From: an uncultured bacterium
Lineage (GTDB): Bacteria; Acidobacteriota; Thermoanaerobaculia; Multivoradales; J023
Length of the DNA: 37,794 bases
NCBI GenBank assembly: GCA_937948815.1
Contig: CALFAM010000033.1
Coordinates: 1-37,794, forward strand
Reading direction: 5' to 3'
The notes beneath the pieces were generated by a model. It had not been told where the DNA came from. It saw nothing but the letters and a program-made list of their open reading frames with translations, and searched no databases. A program made the translations under genes and the position numbers. Below are positions 1-7,636 of this stretch, in pieces. Every line of letters starts with the position of its first letter. Position 1 is the first letter of the stretch.

Positions 1-618
1 CGTGAACGTTCCGTCGCCATTGTTGCGAAACAGTCGGTTGCCGTCAGAAGGCTCGTCCCAGCCGGCCACGGCAAGGTCGAGGTCACCGTCCAGGTCATAG
101 TCGCCCCAGGCCGCGCCCCAGCCATCCGGTCCACCCGTCGCCGTGCGGTTGACGCCCGCGGCCACGGCGACATCGGTGAAGCTGCCACCGTCGTTGCGAT
201 AGAGCTTGTGGCCTCCGGGACCCGCACCCGAGATCGGCCCGAGGCTGGTGACAAAGAGGTCGAGGCGACCGTCGCCGTTGAAGTCCGCGACCGCGGCGGC
301 CGTCGAGTAGTGCGTGGTGGCGATGCCCCAGCTTGCCGCCTGGTCCGTAAAGGTGCCGTCCTGATCATTGATGAACAGCTTGTCCGGTCCGTTGCCGCCA
401 GTCGGGTAGAAGAGGTCTTGGAAGCCGTCGCCGTTGAAGTCTCCGACTGCGCCGCCGCCCAAGAAGCTGTGCAGCACTCCGCTGGTGCTGAACGAGCCGC
501 TGAGCTGCGCACCAGCGGTTTGGTCGCTGAAGCCCGGCGTACCCGCCCACGCAGCCGAGGAAGACAGGATCGCCAGAGCAGCGACGGAAGCGAGCAGTGG
601 TTGGGGACGTCGTTTCAT
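1..618 (-). CDS. Secreted FG-GAP/VCBS repeat protein, N-terminal part (runs off left edge)
   Basis: The frame is open from the ATG at 618 to base 1, giving 206 residues with no stop, so the C-terminus lies outside the window. It begins with a signal peptide: MKRR, a hydrophobic stretch over about residues 8-20, then a likely cleavage after SSSAAWA. Beyond that are repeated calcium-binding-like loops of the FG-GAP/VCBS type: DFNGDGFQDLF, DFNGDGRLDLF and DYDLDGDLDLAV, each followed by a short LFxNxxDGTFT strand. In known families such loops build beta-propeller blades in exported or surface proteins, often ending in an ASPIC/UnbV domain, which cannot be checked here. A good ribosome site (AGAGGAA) lies about 7 bases before the ATG. 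Export is well supported; the ligand or role is unknown. Confidence 0.85.
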   Translation of the reverse strand, partial: MKRRPQPLLASVAALAILSSSAAWAGTPGFSDQTAGAQLSGSFSTSGVLHSFLGGGAVGDFNGDGFQDLFYPTGGNGPDKLFINDQDGTFTDQAASWGIATTHYSTAAAVADFNGDGRLDLFVTSLGPISGAGPGGHKLYRNDGGSFTDVAVAAGVNRTATGGPDGWGAAWGDYDLDGDLDLAVAGWDEPSDGNRLFRNNGDGTFT

Positions 619-703
619 CGCTAGTTCCTCTCGGTATTCGAAGAAGGCCACGTGATTCTCGAAGATCGCCACTCGTCTCTCGCGGCGAATGGTGGTCGGG
701 AAA

Positions 704-742
704 GGGCTCTTCGTGATCGGCAGCATGGACTCGTAAGAGCCC
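704..742 (-). other. 8-bp perfect inverted repeat in the leader of the FG-GAP gene
   Basis: GGGCTCTT (704-711) and AAGAGCCC (735-742) are perfect reverse complements with a 23-base loop. They lie 86 to 124 bases upstream of the FG-GAP gene start, inside its probable leader. There is no T-run on either side, so this is more likely an RNA hairpin or operator-like element than an intrinsic terminator. Function is inferred only from position. Confidence 0.3.
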
Positions 743-788
743 GTCATGGATTGTGATCCTTCGTGCGATCGCGGAATCGTATCGAAAA

Positions 789-794
789 ATTACA
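789..794 (-). promoter_or_regulatory. Possible -10 element for the FG-GAP gene
   Basis: On the minus strand this reads TGTAAT, inside the only AT-rich patch (781-800) of the otherwise GC-rich gap between 619 and 882. No convincing -35 hexamer sits 16-18 bases upstream. Adjacent is a small CTGAG/CTCAG inverted repeat at about 803-818. The match is weak and would imply a leader of about 165 bases. Confidence 0.25.
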
Positions 795-882
795 GTATGC
801 AACTGAGCGTGAATCTCAGCGGTCATGAGCTACCCTGACTCGGACGCTCAGGAACTCTCGGCAGAGCTCTTCAGAGTCTCGT

Positions 883-1206
883 TCAGGCGCTGCGGGGCAG
901 GAGGTCGAGGATGCCGAGATCAACCCGGGCGCCCACGCCCAGACGGATGCGCATCGGCGGCTCGTCGCCGACCCTCAGCTCGTAGCACCCCTCCGGCAAG
1001 AAGGCGATCCGGAAGCTCCCCTCTCGGTCCGTTTGCTGGAGCGCCGCACACACGGGCTCGAAAAGCCCTTCGAGACGAATGCGGACACCTTGGGCATGCC
1101 GTCCGCCGCAGGTCAGACGGCCACGCAACTCGGCACTGGGCAAACCTCGGGAAATCGATGTCGAGTCAGGAGCGTGACCCACAGAACATCTCTCTTGTCG
1201 ATTCAT
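883..1206 (-). CDS. Short paralogue or decayed remnant of the last domain of the neighbouring repeat protein
   Basis: This 107-residue ORF lies just downstream of the 843-residue repeat protein and on the same strand. From residue 29 to the end it aligns without gaps to residues 765-843 of that protein, with 41 of 79 identities by hand count. Shared anchors are GRLT.GG, GVR.RL.GL, TD..GSF, LP.G.Y.L and G.RVDLG, and both copies end almost at the same point. The first 27 or so residues match nothing upstream in the neighbour apart from an LP. There is no signal peptide, so this short form could not be exported in the same way. A purine-rich GGAAAGG lies very close to the ATG. It could be a truncated tandem duplicate still under selection or a pseudogene; divergence at DNA level shows the duplication is old. 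Confidence 0.55.
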   Translation of the reverse strand: MNRQERCSVGHAPDSTSISRGLPSAELRGRLTCGGRHAQGVRIRLEGLFEPVCAALQQTDREGSFRIAFLPEGCYELRVGDEPPMRIRLGVGARVDLGILDLLPRSA

Positions 1207-1265
1207 GGCCTTTCCGCGCTTGGCGGTCCGGTCGGCACTTGCAGCCGAAACCGCAACGGTCTCTA

Positions 1266-1282
1266 AAGCGGGCTATCCGCTT
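1266..1282 (-). terminator. Weak hairpin downstream of the large repeat protein
   Basis: AAGCGG (1266-1271) and CCGCTT (1277-1282) form a 6-bp stem with a 5-base loop. Read on the minus strand it is followed by only two further T residues, so terminator strength is doubtful. It sits between the stop of the 843-residue gene and the short paralogue. The rest of the 1207-1411 gap shows nothing I can name. Confidence 0.3.
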
Positions 1283-1411
1283 CATTCGACGCGGATTAGA
1301 GGCCCGCCAGACCGAGCATCCTTCGCCCGAGGTTTCCCATCCTCAGCCTTCGGCGACTCCAAGTGCCTCCCGACGTGGGCACGCCTGGGGCCAAGGACCG
1401 CGTGCCCCGAC

Positions 1412-3943
1412 CTAGAAACTCCCTGAGAAGAGGTCCCAGGATCCGAGGTCCACCCGCTCGCCGGTGCCGATACGGACGAACTTGAGCGGCCGATCCCCAG
1501 CTTCGAGGGCATAGACACCAGGCGGTAGGTGGGGGACATGAAAAGAGCCGTCTGGATCGGTCCGGAGAAGGGCCGCCCGAGCACGGTCGTGCAGACCGCG
1601 CAAGCGAACGCGAACCCCTGCCGCAGCTCCCCCGCCGCTCGTCAGGCGCCCACGGAGCGTGCCCGTGGGCAGGTCGAAAACGACTTCCCGTGGCCCTTCC
1701 CCCGGCAGAAGCTGACCTTGGCGCACCTCGATGGTGGACCCGGAAGCCGCGTCCCACCCTTCGAGATAGAGACCGATGGTTTCGCCGACCTCCTGCTCGA
1801 GGGTGAAGGTGCCATCCACATCCGGCTCGACGCGCTGAGCACGATCCTGGCTGCGCCCGATCAAGGTCCAGCGGGGACCTGGATGGGGACGAAACCGCAC
1901 CTGAACCGGCTGCGTTCGGTCGCCAAACCACACCGGTGCGATCCCACCTTCGCGCACCCGCACGTAGCGGACTGCGGCCTCGGGCTCCTCCACGACCGTC
2001 GAGCCGAGATGAGTCACGCGCGACAGCTCGACGCGGTAGCGTCCCGGGAGCAGCAGATCGGACAAGACTTCCCCACTTGCATCGGTCTTCAGCTCGAATC
2101 CGCCCGGCTCGATCGCCACCGCACAGCCGCGACAAGTCCGACCGGTATTGGCATCCCACACCACGATCAGGATCCGGCCGCCGCGTCGCAGGCCGATCCG
2201 CAGCCCATCGTCGAGCGTGCGGTCCGGTCGTGGTTCGACAGCTTGTCGAGTCACGGCGTAGTCCGGGTGCCGGGCTTCGATCACCATCGTCGTCTCAGCT
2301 CCGGCATCTGTGATCGAGAAGGCTCCCGCGTTGTCTGTCACGTCCGCACCACCGCCCGCCGGCCGCAGGACCCGCACTGCGACGCCAGCCAACGGCGTCT
2401 CGTCCTCGGCATCGATGACGATGCCTTCGAGGCTGGGTGCCGCATTGAGGTAGATGACCCCAAGATCGACGCGGCCTCCTGGCGCCACGTCGACCGTCTG
2501 GGAGGTCGGCGCAAAGCCGGGCGCGGCCAGCTCGAGCCGATAGGTTCCCGGGTCGAGCTCGCGAAGATCGAACGTACCGGTGAGCGAGGTGGCTCGCTGA
2601 CGCACGACCGCCTCTTCCCGATCGCGGGCGGCGTCGGCGCTGTCACCCACTGTCGCTCCTACGTCAGCGAGGGCATTCTCTGCATCGTCTTCGGTGGCGA
2701 GATGAAAGAGGGTCAGGCGGGTGTCGGAAGGCGCCTCCCCGGTGGGACCGATGGCCTGACCGGAGATGCGCCCTTGGCGTGCCAAGACACAGCTCGTTTC
2801 GACCGGTAGCAGGTCATGATCCGTGACCTGTGGCACGTGCCCTTCAGCATCACACCGCAGGTGCACGGGTAGCTCGACCAAGAAGCCGGACAGCCACGCC
2901 TGCCCTTCTCGATCCGTGCGGGCCTGAAAGAAGGCCGCGTCGACGACACGGGTGCCTTGCCGGGCCGACACCGCAGCGCCGACAATCGCAGCACCCGTGT
3001 CATCGACCACCTGGACCCCCACGCGCAGACCATCCACCACCGCGAACGTTCCGAGATCCAGGACCGCCAGGGTCGGGCTCGGTGGAACGGCGACGAATAC
3101 ATCGCTGTGGTGCAGACGACCAGACGGCAACAGCGCTTCCAGTCGGTAGCCGCCCGGAGCGAGCTCGGGGAGCCGAAACTGCCCGTCGTCGCCCGTGACG
3201 ACTTCTCGGCGCAAGCGGCCGAGATTGCCTTGGGGCTGCCGGGCGGCCGTTGCTTCAGGAGGGGTGGGTGGCGCATCGACGCCCAGCGGCATGACGAAGG
3301 GACGCCCGATGTCCAGGCCATCGGGCACCACCGAGACGCGCGCACCGACGACGGGCTCGCCACCCTGGCTGTAGCGCCCGACGATCGGCACGCCGCGTTC
3401 GATTTCGATCGCGAGCTCTGCGACCGACACGCTCGGCACAGCGAGCTGTGCCAAAGCGTTCGCTTCGGCCCCTTCAGCCGCGACAATGCCTGGAATGCCC
3501 GTCGGGTCGGTGCCTAGGGTCTCGCTGAGGCGGGCTTGCGTGAATTGTGAATGCGCGAGCTCCACGTAGACCTCACGGCAGGTCACCGATCGCATCTCGA
3601 TGCCGACACAGACCATGGCCGCGCCCTCGGCAATACCGAGAACGGGCAGGGCTCGACGGTCTTCGCGTAGGAGATAGCGCGTCGGTCGTGCGTCGGATTC
3701 GAGCGACGTGATCTCCATCCAGATCAACCGGTCGGCGATGGCTGGCAGCGGCCCACGCAAGCGGATTTGCGGCTGCGACTCGGCCGTCGCGACCAGCAGC
3801 AAGTGGGCGGTGGCCGCACCCAGCGGTTGGCCGCGGAGCGGAGCCGGCTGCCAGACGAACGCCAAGATGGCGATGGCCGCCATGGCGAATCGGCAACACG
3901 CGCCGACGATGCCGGCGAAGGGAAGGGCATGCAGTCTGGTCAT
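1412..3943 (-). CDS. Large exported protein of carboxypeptidase-regulatory-like repeats
   Basis: The product has 843 residues. A hydrophobic segment at about residues 8-32 ends near APLRG and acts as a signal peptide or anchor. Residues about 185-500 hold three beta-sandwich repeats of the carboxypeptidase-regulatory/Cna-B type, seen as G..V.GA.V...G, TD..G.F.L..L.PG.Y.L.A and a closing VDLG strand. Two or three more divergent units follow, and the last spans residues 760-843. Two Cys (604 and 607, TCRGC) might be bound or paired after export. Such repeats are common in acidobacterial surface proteins and usually mediate structure or glycan/protein contact. No enzyme domain is visible. The frame stays open up to 4276, but the extra N-terminus looks non-coding and is discarded; an ATG at 3964 (METRDPL) is the nearest alternative start. 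The last domain is duplicated at 883-1206. Confidence 0.8.
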   Translation of the reverse strand: MTRLHALPFAGIVGACCRFAMAAIAILAFVWQPAPLRGQPLGAATAHLLLVATAESQPQIRLRGPLPAIADRLIWMEITSLESDARPTRYLLREDRRALPVLGIAEGAAMVCVGIEMRSVTCREVYVELAHSQFTQARLSETLGTDPTGIPGIVAAEGAEANALAQLAVPSVSVAELAIEIERGVPIVGRYSQGGEPVVGARVSVVPDGLDIGRPFVMPLGVDAPPTPPEATAARQPQGNLGRLRREVVTGDDGQFRLPELAPGGYRLEALLPSGRLHHSDVFVAVPPSPTLAVLDLGTFAVVDGLRVGVQVVDDTGAAIVGAAVSARQGTRVVDAAFFQARTDREGQAWLSGFLVELPVHLRCDAEGHVPQVTDHDLLPVETSCVLARQGRISGQAIGPTGEAPSDTRLTLFHLATEDDAENALADVGATVGDSADAARDREEAVVRQRATSLTGTFDLRELDPGTYRLELAAPGFAPTSQTVDVAPGGRVDLGVIYLNAAPSLEGIVIDAEDETPLAGVAVRVLRPAGGGADVTDNAGAFSITDAGAETTMVIEARHPDYAVTRQAVEPRPDRTLDDGLRIGLRRGGRILIVVWDANTGRTCRGCAVAIEPGGFELKTDASGEVLSDLLLPGRYRVELSRVTHLGSTVVEEPEAAVRYVRVREGGIAPVWFGDRTQPVQVRFRPHPGPRWTLIGRSQDRAQRVEPDVDGTFTLEQEVGETIGLYLEGWDAASGSTIEVRQGQLLPGEGPREVVFDLPTGTLRGRLTSGGGAAAGVRVRLRGLHDRARAALLRTDPDGSFHVPHLPPGVYALEAGDRPLKFVRIGTGERVDLGSWDLFSGSF

Positions 3944-4280
3944 CAAGGGATCTCTCGTCTCCATGCGGCGTGACGCGCACCGAGGTAGGCCTGTCAAGAC
4001 ATGTGCTCGACGAACGGGCTCGACGAGTCTACGTTCGGACTGCCTCTTGTGTCTTGTCGGCGCTGCCGTCTCGACCGTGCGCGCGTCCTCTCGGCACGCG
4101 TCTGGCCCTGGAACGCCTGGCTGAGAAGGGTATCGAGAAGGCCCCTGCCCTGCCCATCGAGGGTCTCGCAAGCCCGATCGTAACTGTCGCGGCTCGCCTC
4201 CGTATAATGCGTCAAGTAGAACCATGCACCGACCGAAACGTCCGCCCCCACTTGCAGGGCTCCGGGCACGAGGCACCTAC
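3944..4280. other. Divergent intergenic region
   Basis: This 337-base gap separates the minus-strand repeat protein from plus-strand phhB. Apart from the TATAAT box annotated separately, I see no gene, tRNA or clear hairpin-plus-T-run. Open frames on both strands lack initiation signals and recognisable protein features. Confidence 0.5.
4203..4208 (+). promoter_or_regulatory. -10 box of the phhB promoter
   Basis: A perfect TATAAT stands out in GC-rich surroundings, 72 bases before the phhB ATG. The matching -35 at about 4180-4185 is poor (GTAACT), so either the promoter is weak or an activator helps. It probably starts the phhB transcript and may read on into the adaptor and ABC genes. Confidence 0.5.
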
Positions 4281-4589
4281 ATGACCATTGAAAAGCTCAC
4301 CCCTGATGCAATCAGGACCGCGCTCGGCCAGCTCGAAGGCTGGACGATCGAGAACGAAAAATTGCACCGGGAGATGCAGTTCGACGATTTTGTCGCAGCC
4401 TTCGGCTTCATGGCCAAGGTCGCGTTGATCGCCGAGCAAATGGGCCACCATCCAGAGTGGTTCAACGTCTACAACCGCCTGGTGATCGATCTCACGACCC
4501 ACGACGCTGGTGGCCTCAGCCAGCACGATGTCGATTTCGCACTCCGGGTGAATGCCCTGCTGACGCCGGCGGACAGTGTCTCGGCATGA
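4281..4589 (+). CDS. phhB: Pterin-4a-carbinolamine dehydratase (4a-hydroxytetrahydrobiopterin dehydratase)
   Basis: At 102 residues it has the normal length for the PCD/DCoH family, which dehydrates 4a-hydroxytetrahydropterin so that the pterin cofactor of phenylalanine hydroxylase can be recycled. The family signature is intact: GW.IEN near residues 20-25, then QMGHHPEWFNVYNRL with the paired catalytic His residues, and LTTHDAGGLSQHDVDFA. The ATG at 4281 is chosen because GAGG lies 7 bases upstream and the family start fits; the frame extends upstream to 4224 without a reason to use it. No phenylalanine hydroxylase gene is present in the window, so its partner must be encoded elsewhere or it serves another pterin. 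Confidence 0.93.
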   Translation: MTIEKLTPDAIRTALGQLEGWTIENEKLHREMQFDDFVAAFGFMAKVALIAEQMGHHPEWFNVYNRLVIDLTTHDAGGLSQHDVDFALRVNALLTPADSVSA

Positions 4590-4750
4590 CGCGTTCCCAC
4601 CTCGAGCTCACCGTCGAGCGAATCGCCAACCGTTCGATTCCGGGACACATGCATCCCATGGCCGGACGCCCTGGCGACCTGCACGCGGCTGACACCGCAG
4701 CCAGGCTCGGTTCTCGTCTTGGCATGAACCTTGCGCCGTTGGAGGCCTGA
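4586..4750 (+). CDS. Possible small ORF stop/start coupled to phhB
   Basis: A 54-codon ORF begins at an ATGA overlap with the phhB stop and ends just before the adaptor gene, whose GGAGG ribosome site lies within its last codons. The product (starting MTRSHLELTVERIANRS) is rich in His, Arg and Gly and has no domain I recognise. Third-position GC is about 72 percent by my count. No ribosome site precedes it, so expression would depend on coupling. It may equally be spacer. Confidence 0.2.
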   Translation: MTRSHLELTVERIANRSIPGHMHPMAGRPGDLHAADTAARLGSRLGMNLAPLEA

Positions 4751-4752
4751 TC

Positions 4753-6009
4753 ATGGATATCCCACGCCCATCACGCAAACTCGCCCTGCGCCGCCGTCGC
4801 CTTGCGATCGGCGCGCTCATCACGTTCGGTGTCGTCGGTGTCACGTACGGCCTCTCCAAGCTCGAGCCTGCCGCCCGCGAAGTCGAATTCAAAACGTTGT
4901 TCACGGGGAGTGTGGAGCGCGGCGAGATGCTGCGCGCGGTACGCGGCCCGGGAACCCTGGTGCCCAAAGAGATTCGCATCATCACCTCGGAACGAGATGG
5001 GGTGGTCGAACGGCGCCTTGTCGAGGCTGGTAGCCAGGTGACCGCCGACACGGTGATCGTCGAGCTGTCCAATCCCGAGCTCGAGCAAGAGCTCCAGGAG
5101 GCAAACCTCCAACTTCTCGGTGTGAAAGCCGAGTACAACGACCTCAAGGCACGCCTCGACAGCCAGCTTCTCAACCAGCAGGCCGATCTGGCCCGGGTAC
5201 AGGCCGACTTCGAAGGCGCTCAGCTCGAAGCCACGGCTAACGAGGAGCTGTTCAAGGCCAACGTCATCTCGTCGATCGTGCTGCGCCGCTCGGAGCTCGA
5301 GGCCGGCCAGACCACGGAGCGTCTGGCGATCGAGAAGCAACGTCTCGAGAAGATTTCGGACTCGAACACCCAGCAGCTCGCCGCCAAACAATCCGAAATC
5401 GATCAGCGACGCGCCGTTTTCGAGCTGCGTCGCGAACAGCTCGAATCCCTCCGGGTGCGCGCCGCGATCGATGGCGTGTTGCAGGAGGTCTCGATCGAGG
5501 TCGGTGAGCGCGTCAACCCAGGCATGGTCCTGGCGCGTGTAGCCCAGCAGAAGAACCTCAAAGCCGAGCTGCGGATCAACGAGACACAGGCCAAGGACGT
5601 CGTCATCGGCCAGATCGCCCGCGTCGACACGCGCAATGGCATCGTCGATGGACGGGTCTCGCGCATCGACCCATCGGTGATCAACGGTTCGGTGACGGTC
5701 GATATCGAGCTGACCGGCGAGCTGCCTCCGGGCGCGCGCCCCGACCTCTCAGTCGACGGCACGGTCGAGCTGGAGCGGCTCGAAGACACCCTCTACGTGT
5801 CGCGCCCGACCTACGTGCAGGCCAACTCCCAGGTCAAGCTCTTCAAGCTCGATCCTGAGGGCAAGACGGCGACCCGCGTGCCGGTCCGCCTCGGCCGCAC
5901 CTCCGTGCAAACCGTCGAGATCATCGAGGGACTGGCCCTCGGTGAGACGGTCATCCTGTCCGACACCAGCGCCTTCGACGAAGTCGATCGCATTCGCTTG
6001 CGCTATTGA
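4753..6009 (+). CDS. HlyD/MacA-like membrane-fusion (periplasmic adaptor) protein
   Basis: The product has 418 residues with a positively charged N-terminus and one membrane segment at about residues 17-36. A first half of the lipoyl-like domain (DGVVERRLVEAGSQV) follows. A long helical hairpin of about 100 residues (about 115-230) is rich in Leu, Glu and Gln. The returning strand is RAAIDGVLQEVSIEVGERVNPG, then a beta-barrel and a C-terminal VRLGRTSVQTVEIIEGLALGETVI membrane-proximal domain. This order is that of adaptors linking inner-membrane ABC or RND pumps to the outer membrane. GGAGG precedes the ATG by 9 bases. Two ABC ATPases follow, so a MacAB-like exporter or an extractor for envelope molecules is likely. 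Substrate is unknown. Confidence 0.88.
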   Translation: MDIPRPSRKLALRRRRLAIGALITFGVVGVTYGLSKLEPAAREVEFKTLFTGSVERGEMLRAVRGPGTLVPKEIRIITSERDGVVERRLVEAGSQVTADTVIVELSNPELEQELQEANLQLLGVKAEYNDLKARLDSQLLNQQADLARVQADFEGAQLEATANEELFKANVISSIVLRRSELEAGQTTERLAIEKQRLEKISDSNTQQLAAKQSEIDQRRAVFELRREQLESLRVRAAIDGVLQEVSIEVGERVNPGMVLARVAQQKNLKAELRINETQAKDVVIGQIARVDTRNGIVDGRVSRIDPSVINGSVTVDIELTGELPPGARPDLSVDGTVELERLEDTLYVSRPTYVQANSQVKLFKLDPEGKTATRVPVRLGRTSVQTVEIIEGLALGETVILSDTSAFDEVDRIRLRY

Positions 6010-6182
6010 TCGGTGCGACGGATAACCATCCCGAAAGACCCAATGACTCTGAACCATCGACCTGAATCGCCGATTTCGCGCACTGAGGCGTCACAATTCT
6101 GTAACCTCACAGCCGAAAGCGCGTACTGCTCAAGGAACGACCACTGCGCGTACCCAAGCGCGCCAAGCCGAGGAGACCGCTC

Positions 6183-6875
6183 ATGGCCGAGCCCCTGATC
6201 AAGCTCGACTCCGTCAAGAAGGTGTTCTACACCGAAGAGGTGGAAACCCACGCACTCGCGGGTATCCACTTGAACATCAATCCCGGTGAGTACATCGCGA
6301 TCGAGGGCCCTTCAGGCTGCGGCAAGTCGACCTTGCTGTCGATTCTCGGCCTGCTCGACACGCCCTCGGACGGCAGCTACCACCTGAACGGGCAGTCGGT
6401 CGAGAACCTCACCTTGTCGGACCGCGCCCGCATCCGCAACCGAGAGGTCGGATTCATCTTTCAGGCCTTCAACCTGATCGGCGACCTGACCGTGTACGAG
6501 AATGTCGAGCTGCCCCTGACCTACCGCGGTACGCCTTCGGCCGAGCGCAAGAAGAAGGTCCAAGCGGCGCTCGAGCGGGTCGGCATGGCCCACCGCATGA
6601 AGCACTACCCGTCGCAGCTCTCCGGTGGTCAGCAGCAGCGTGTCGCCGTGGCCCGCGCCGTGGTGGGCGATCCGTCGATTCTGCTCGCCGATGAGCCGAC
6701 CGGTAACCTCGACTCCTCGAATGGTGAGGCGGTCATGGGCTTGCTCAAGGAGCTCCACGACGCGGGCTCCACGATCTGCATGGTGACGCACGATCCGCGC
6801 TATGCCGAGCATGCCGAACGTTCCGTGCATCTCTTCGACGGCCGGGTCGTCGAAGAGAGCGAAGCCGCCGCCTAG
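6183..6875 (+). CDS. ABC transporter ATPase, MacB/LolD/FtsE type (first of two)
   Basis: The 230-residue product is a complete stand-alone nucleotide-binding domain. Walker [10 protein letters not shown] is at residues 42-50, the Q-loop is FIFQAFNLI near 91-99, the signature [14 protein letters not shown] is near 146-159, Walker B ILLADEP is near 166-172, D-loop GNLDSS is canonical, and the switch His is in VTHD near 203. [14 protein letters not shown] is typical of the family that works with FtsX-like permeases. GAGGAG precedes the ATG. It lies 173 bases after the adaptor gene and 80 bases before a second, divergent ATPase. All catalytic residues are present, so it should hydrolyse ATP. Confidence 0.92.
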   Translation: MAEPLIKLDSVKKVFYTEEVETHALAGIHLNINPGEYIAIEGPSGCGKSTLLSILGLLDTPSDGSYHLNGQSVENLTLSDRARIRNREVGFIFQAFNLIGDLTVYENVELPLTYRGTPSAERKKKVQAALERVGMAHRMKHYPSQLSGGQQQRVAVARAVVGDPSILLADEPTGNLDSSNGEAVMGLLKELHDAGSTICMVTHDPRYAEHAERSVHLFDGRVVEESEAAA

Positions 6876-6955
6876 CCCATCCTCTACCAAGGCGTTTCGA
6901 CGAGCGCGGTGCACCTTCGGGTCACCGCGCTTCTTGGATCGTGCGAGACCAACTG

Positions 6956-7636
6956 ATGAGTCTGATCGAGACCCACGAGCTCGAAAAGTTCTATGAGTCC
7001 GGCGCCGGCCGCACCTACGTGCTCCGACAGATCAACCTGACGATCGAGCAGGGCGATTTCGTCACGATCATGGGTCCGTCCGGTGCGGGCAAGTCGACCC
7101 TGCTGCACATTCTTGGCATGCTCGACACCGAGTGGCACGGCGGCTATCACTTCCTCGACCAGCCGATTCACGCCCTCAAGCCGAAGCAGCGCAACCATCT
7201 GCACCGCGAGCACATCGGTTTCGTGTTCCAGGCCTACCACCTGCTCGACGACCTGACGGTGTACGAGAATCTCGAGGTCCCCCTGTCGTACCGCGGTGTC
7301 AAGCGCGGCGAACGGCAAGCCATGGTCGCCGATGCCCTCGACCGCTTCGGTATCGTCGGCAAGAAAGACCTCTACCCCGCCCAGCTTTCGGGCGGCCAGC
7401 AGCAGCTCGTCGGCGTCGCACGCGCCGTGGTCATGGAGCCCAAGGTGATCCTGGCCGACGAGCCGACGGGCAACCTGCACTCCAAGCAAGCTGCCGAGAT
7501 CATGGATCTCTTCAAGAAGCTGAACGACGACGGCACCACCATCGTCCAGGTCACACATTCCGAGAAGAACGCGCACTACGGCAACCGGATCGTCCATCTC
7601 GAAGATGGCTGGCTGGCGCGCGAAGAATCCGTGTGA
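6956..7636 (+). CDS. ABC transporter ATPase, MacB-like, with variant signature (second of two)
   Basis: This 226-residue ATPase is a paralogue of the preceding one; both share TVYENxExPLxYRG. Walker [10 protein letters not shown] (about 40-48) and Walker B VILADEP (about 164-170) are intact. However, the signature reads [14 protein letters not shown], with Leu where Arg is usual, the D-loop reads GNLHSK with His175 for Asp, and the switch region is VTHSEKN. Such variants suit a heterodimer with one full and one altered site; that is inference. I prefer ATG 6956 (MSLIETHEL); an in-frame GTG at 6941 would add five residues, and neither start has a strong ribosome site. Its stop overlaps the GTG start of the oxygenase gene. 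Confidence 0.88.
   Translation: MSLIETHELEKFYESGAGRTYVLRQINLTIEQGDFVTIMGPSGAGKSTLLHILGMLDTEWHGGYHFLDQPIHALKPKQRNHLHREHIGFVFQAYHLLDDLTVYENLEVPLSYRGVKRGERQAMVADALDRFGIVGKKDLYPAQLSGGQQQLVGVARAVVMEPKVILADEPTGNLHSKQAAEIMDLFKKLNDDGTTIVQVTHSEKNAHYGNRIVHLEDGWLAREESV

Noticed and set aside
3944..4276. N-terminal extension of the large repeat protein up to 4276
   Set aside because: The extra 111 residues are Arg/Pro-rich with no domain, would bury the signal peptide inside the protein and would run over the TATAAT box and leader of phhB.
6941..6955. GTG start for the second ABC ATPase
   Set aside because: It adds only MRDQL, has no better ribosome site than ATG 6956, and the family N-terminus fits the ATG; left as an alternative.
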